Of a DNA stretch of 6,187 nucleotides, positions 5,847-6,187 are shown in pieces; position 1 is the first letter of the stretch; every line of letters starts with the position of its first letter. The stretch comes from Burkholderiales bacterium (lineage in GTDB: Bacteria > Pseudomonadota > Gammaproteobacteria > Burkholderiales > Burkholderiaceae_C). The stretch is taken from NCBI GenBank assembly GCA_011390055.1, contig JAABTC010000118.1, positions 1-6,187 on the forward strand, in the 5' to 3' direction. The translations under genes and the position numbers were made by a program. Under the pieces are notes generated by a model. That model saw nothing but the letters and a program-made list of their open reading frames with translations, had not been told where the DNA came from and did no database searches.

Positions 5847-6187
5847 ATGATCGCTGCAGCACGACGCTTCTTCGACGGCGACGTCTGGTTCAGCTTCCGC
5901 TCGACGCCGGTGGCGGTCGGGGCGGCGATCGTCGCCCTCGTGCTGGCCTTCAGCGCCATCTTCGCGGGCTGGGTGGCACCGCACAACCCGTTCGACCTGG
6001 CCACGCTTGAGCTGTCGGATGCACGGTTGCCGCCGGCGTGGATCGAGGGCGGCAGCTCGAAGTACCTGCTCGGCACCGACGACCAGGGCCGCGACATCCT
6101 CTCGGCGCTGATGTACGGCGCGCGCATTTCGCTGCTGGTGGGCGTCGCGTCGGTGGCGCTCTCGGTCGTCGTCGGCGTCGGGCTAGG
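5847..6187 (+). CDS. DppC-like inner-membrane permease subunit, 5' part (cut by window end)
   Basis: The open frame starts at ATG 5847 and runs off the window after 113 codons and two bases; whole DppC/OppC proteins are about 280-310 residues. The N-terminus MIAAARRFFDGDVWFSFRST is cytoplasmic and is followed by the first helix, about residues 20-45, ending in FAGWVAPHNPFDL. The periplasmic part carries the DppC/OppC signature LLGTDDQGRDILSALMYGAR from residue 74, and ISLLVGVASVALSVVVG begins the second helix. The EAA loop is beyond the window. It follows the second binding-protein stop by four bases, so translation may be coupled; no strong ribosome site is seen. It should form the channel with the DppB-like subunit. 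Genes for one or two ATPases are expected downstream. Confidence 0.92.
   Translation, partial: MIAAARRFFDGDVWFSFRSTPVAVGAAIVALVLAFSAIFAGWVAPHNPFDLATLELSDARLPPAWIEGGSSKYLLGTDDQGRDILSALMYGARISLLVGVASVALSVVVGVGL

Noticed and set aside
4133..6127. Long minus-strand open frame of about 664 codons opposite the second binding protein
   Set aside because: Same explanation: an antisense shadow of well-supported genes, spanning two gene boundaries, with biased composition and no family resemblance.
1..6187. tRNA, rRNA, CRISPR array, transposase or toxin-antitoxin pair
   Set aside because: I looked for regularly spaced repeats, transposase motifs, clover-leaf ends and small gene pairs and saw none; nearly all of the window is accounted for by six genes and short gaps.

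Overview
The window is GC-rich DNA, very probably from a beta-proteobacterium of the order Burkholderiales (Comamonadaceae or the Rubrivivax/Leptothrix/Ideonella neighbourhood). This rests on three things: a porin 3' end of the Burkholderiales type ending in Phe, a DUF3047-type lipoprotein, and an intergenic repeat that I recall as dispersed through genomes of this group. The assignment comes from recall and composition, not from a search. All genes lie on the + strand.

Layout: (1) 1-735 is the 3' part of an outer-membrane general porin gene, closed by a strong intrinsic terminator (753-779). (2) 781-1464 encodes a DUF3047-type lipoprotein, starting just after the terminator. (3) 1465-1552 is a short promoter region with a sigma-54-like element and a small GGGGT/ACCCC palindrome. 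(4) 1553 to the window end is a peptide/nickel-type (Dpp/Opp) ABC importer operon in the order: first binding protein (1553-3142), structured intergenic repeat (3143-3225), DppB-like permease (3261-4244), second binding protein (4271-5842), DppC-like permease (from 5847, cut by the window end). The ATPase genes normally needed (DppD/DppF type) are not in the window and would be expected downstream.

How they work together: the two periplasmic binding proteins are paralogues and would each capture a ligand, probably a short peptide or similar small molecule. They would deliver it to the inner-membrane channel formed by the DppB- and DppC-like subunits. The porin could let such solutes cross the outer membrane, but it sits in a separate transcription unit and nothing ties it to this transporter.

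The notable points are the second binding-protein gene placed between the two permease genes, the repeat/hairpin between the first binding protein and the permease, the sigma-54-like promoter, and a cysteine pair shared by both binding proteins. I found no RNA gene, CRISPR array, transposase or wholly new system. This is a fairly ordinary transporter locus with a few unusual details.
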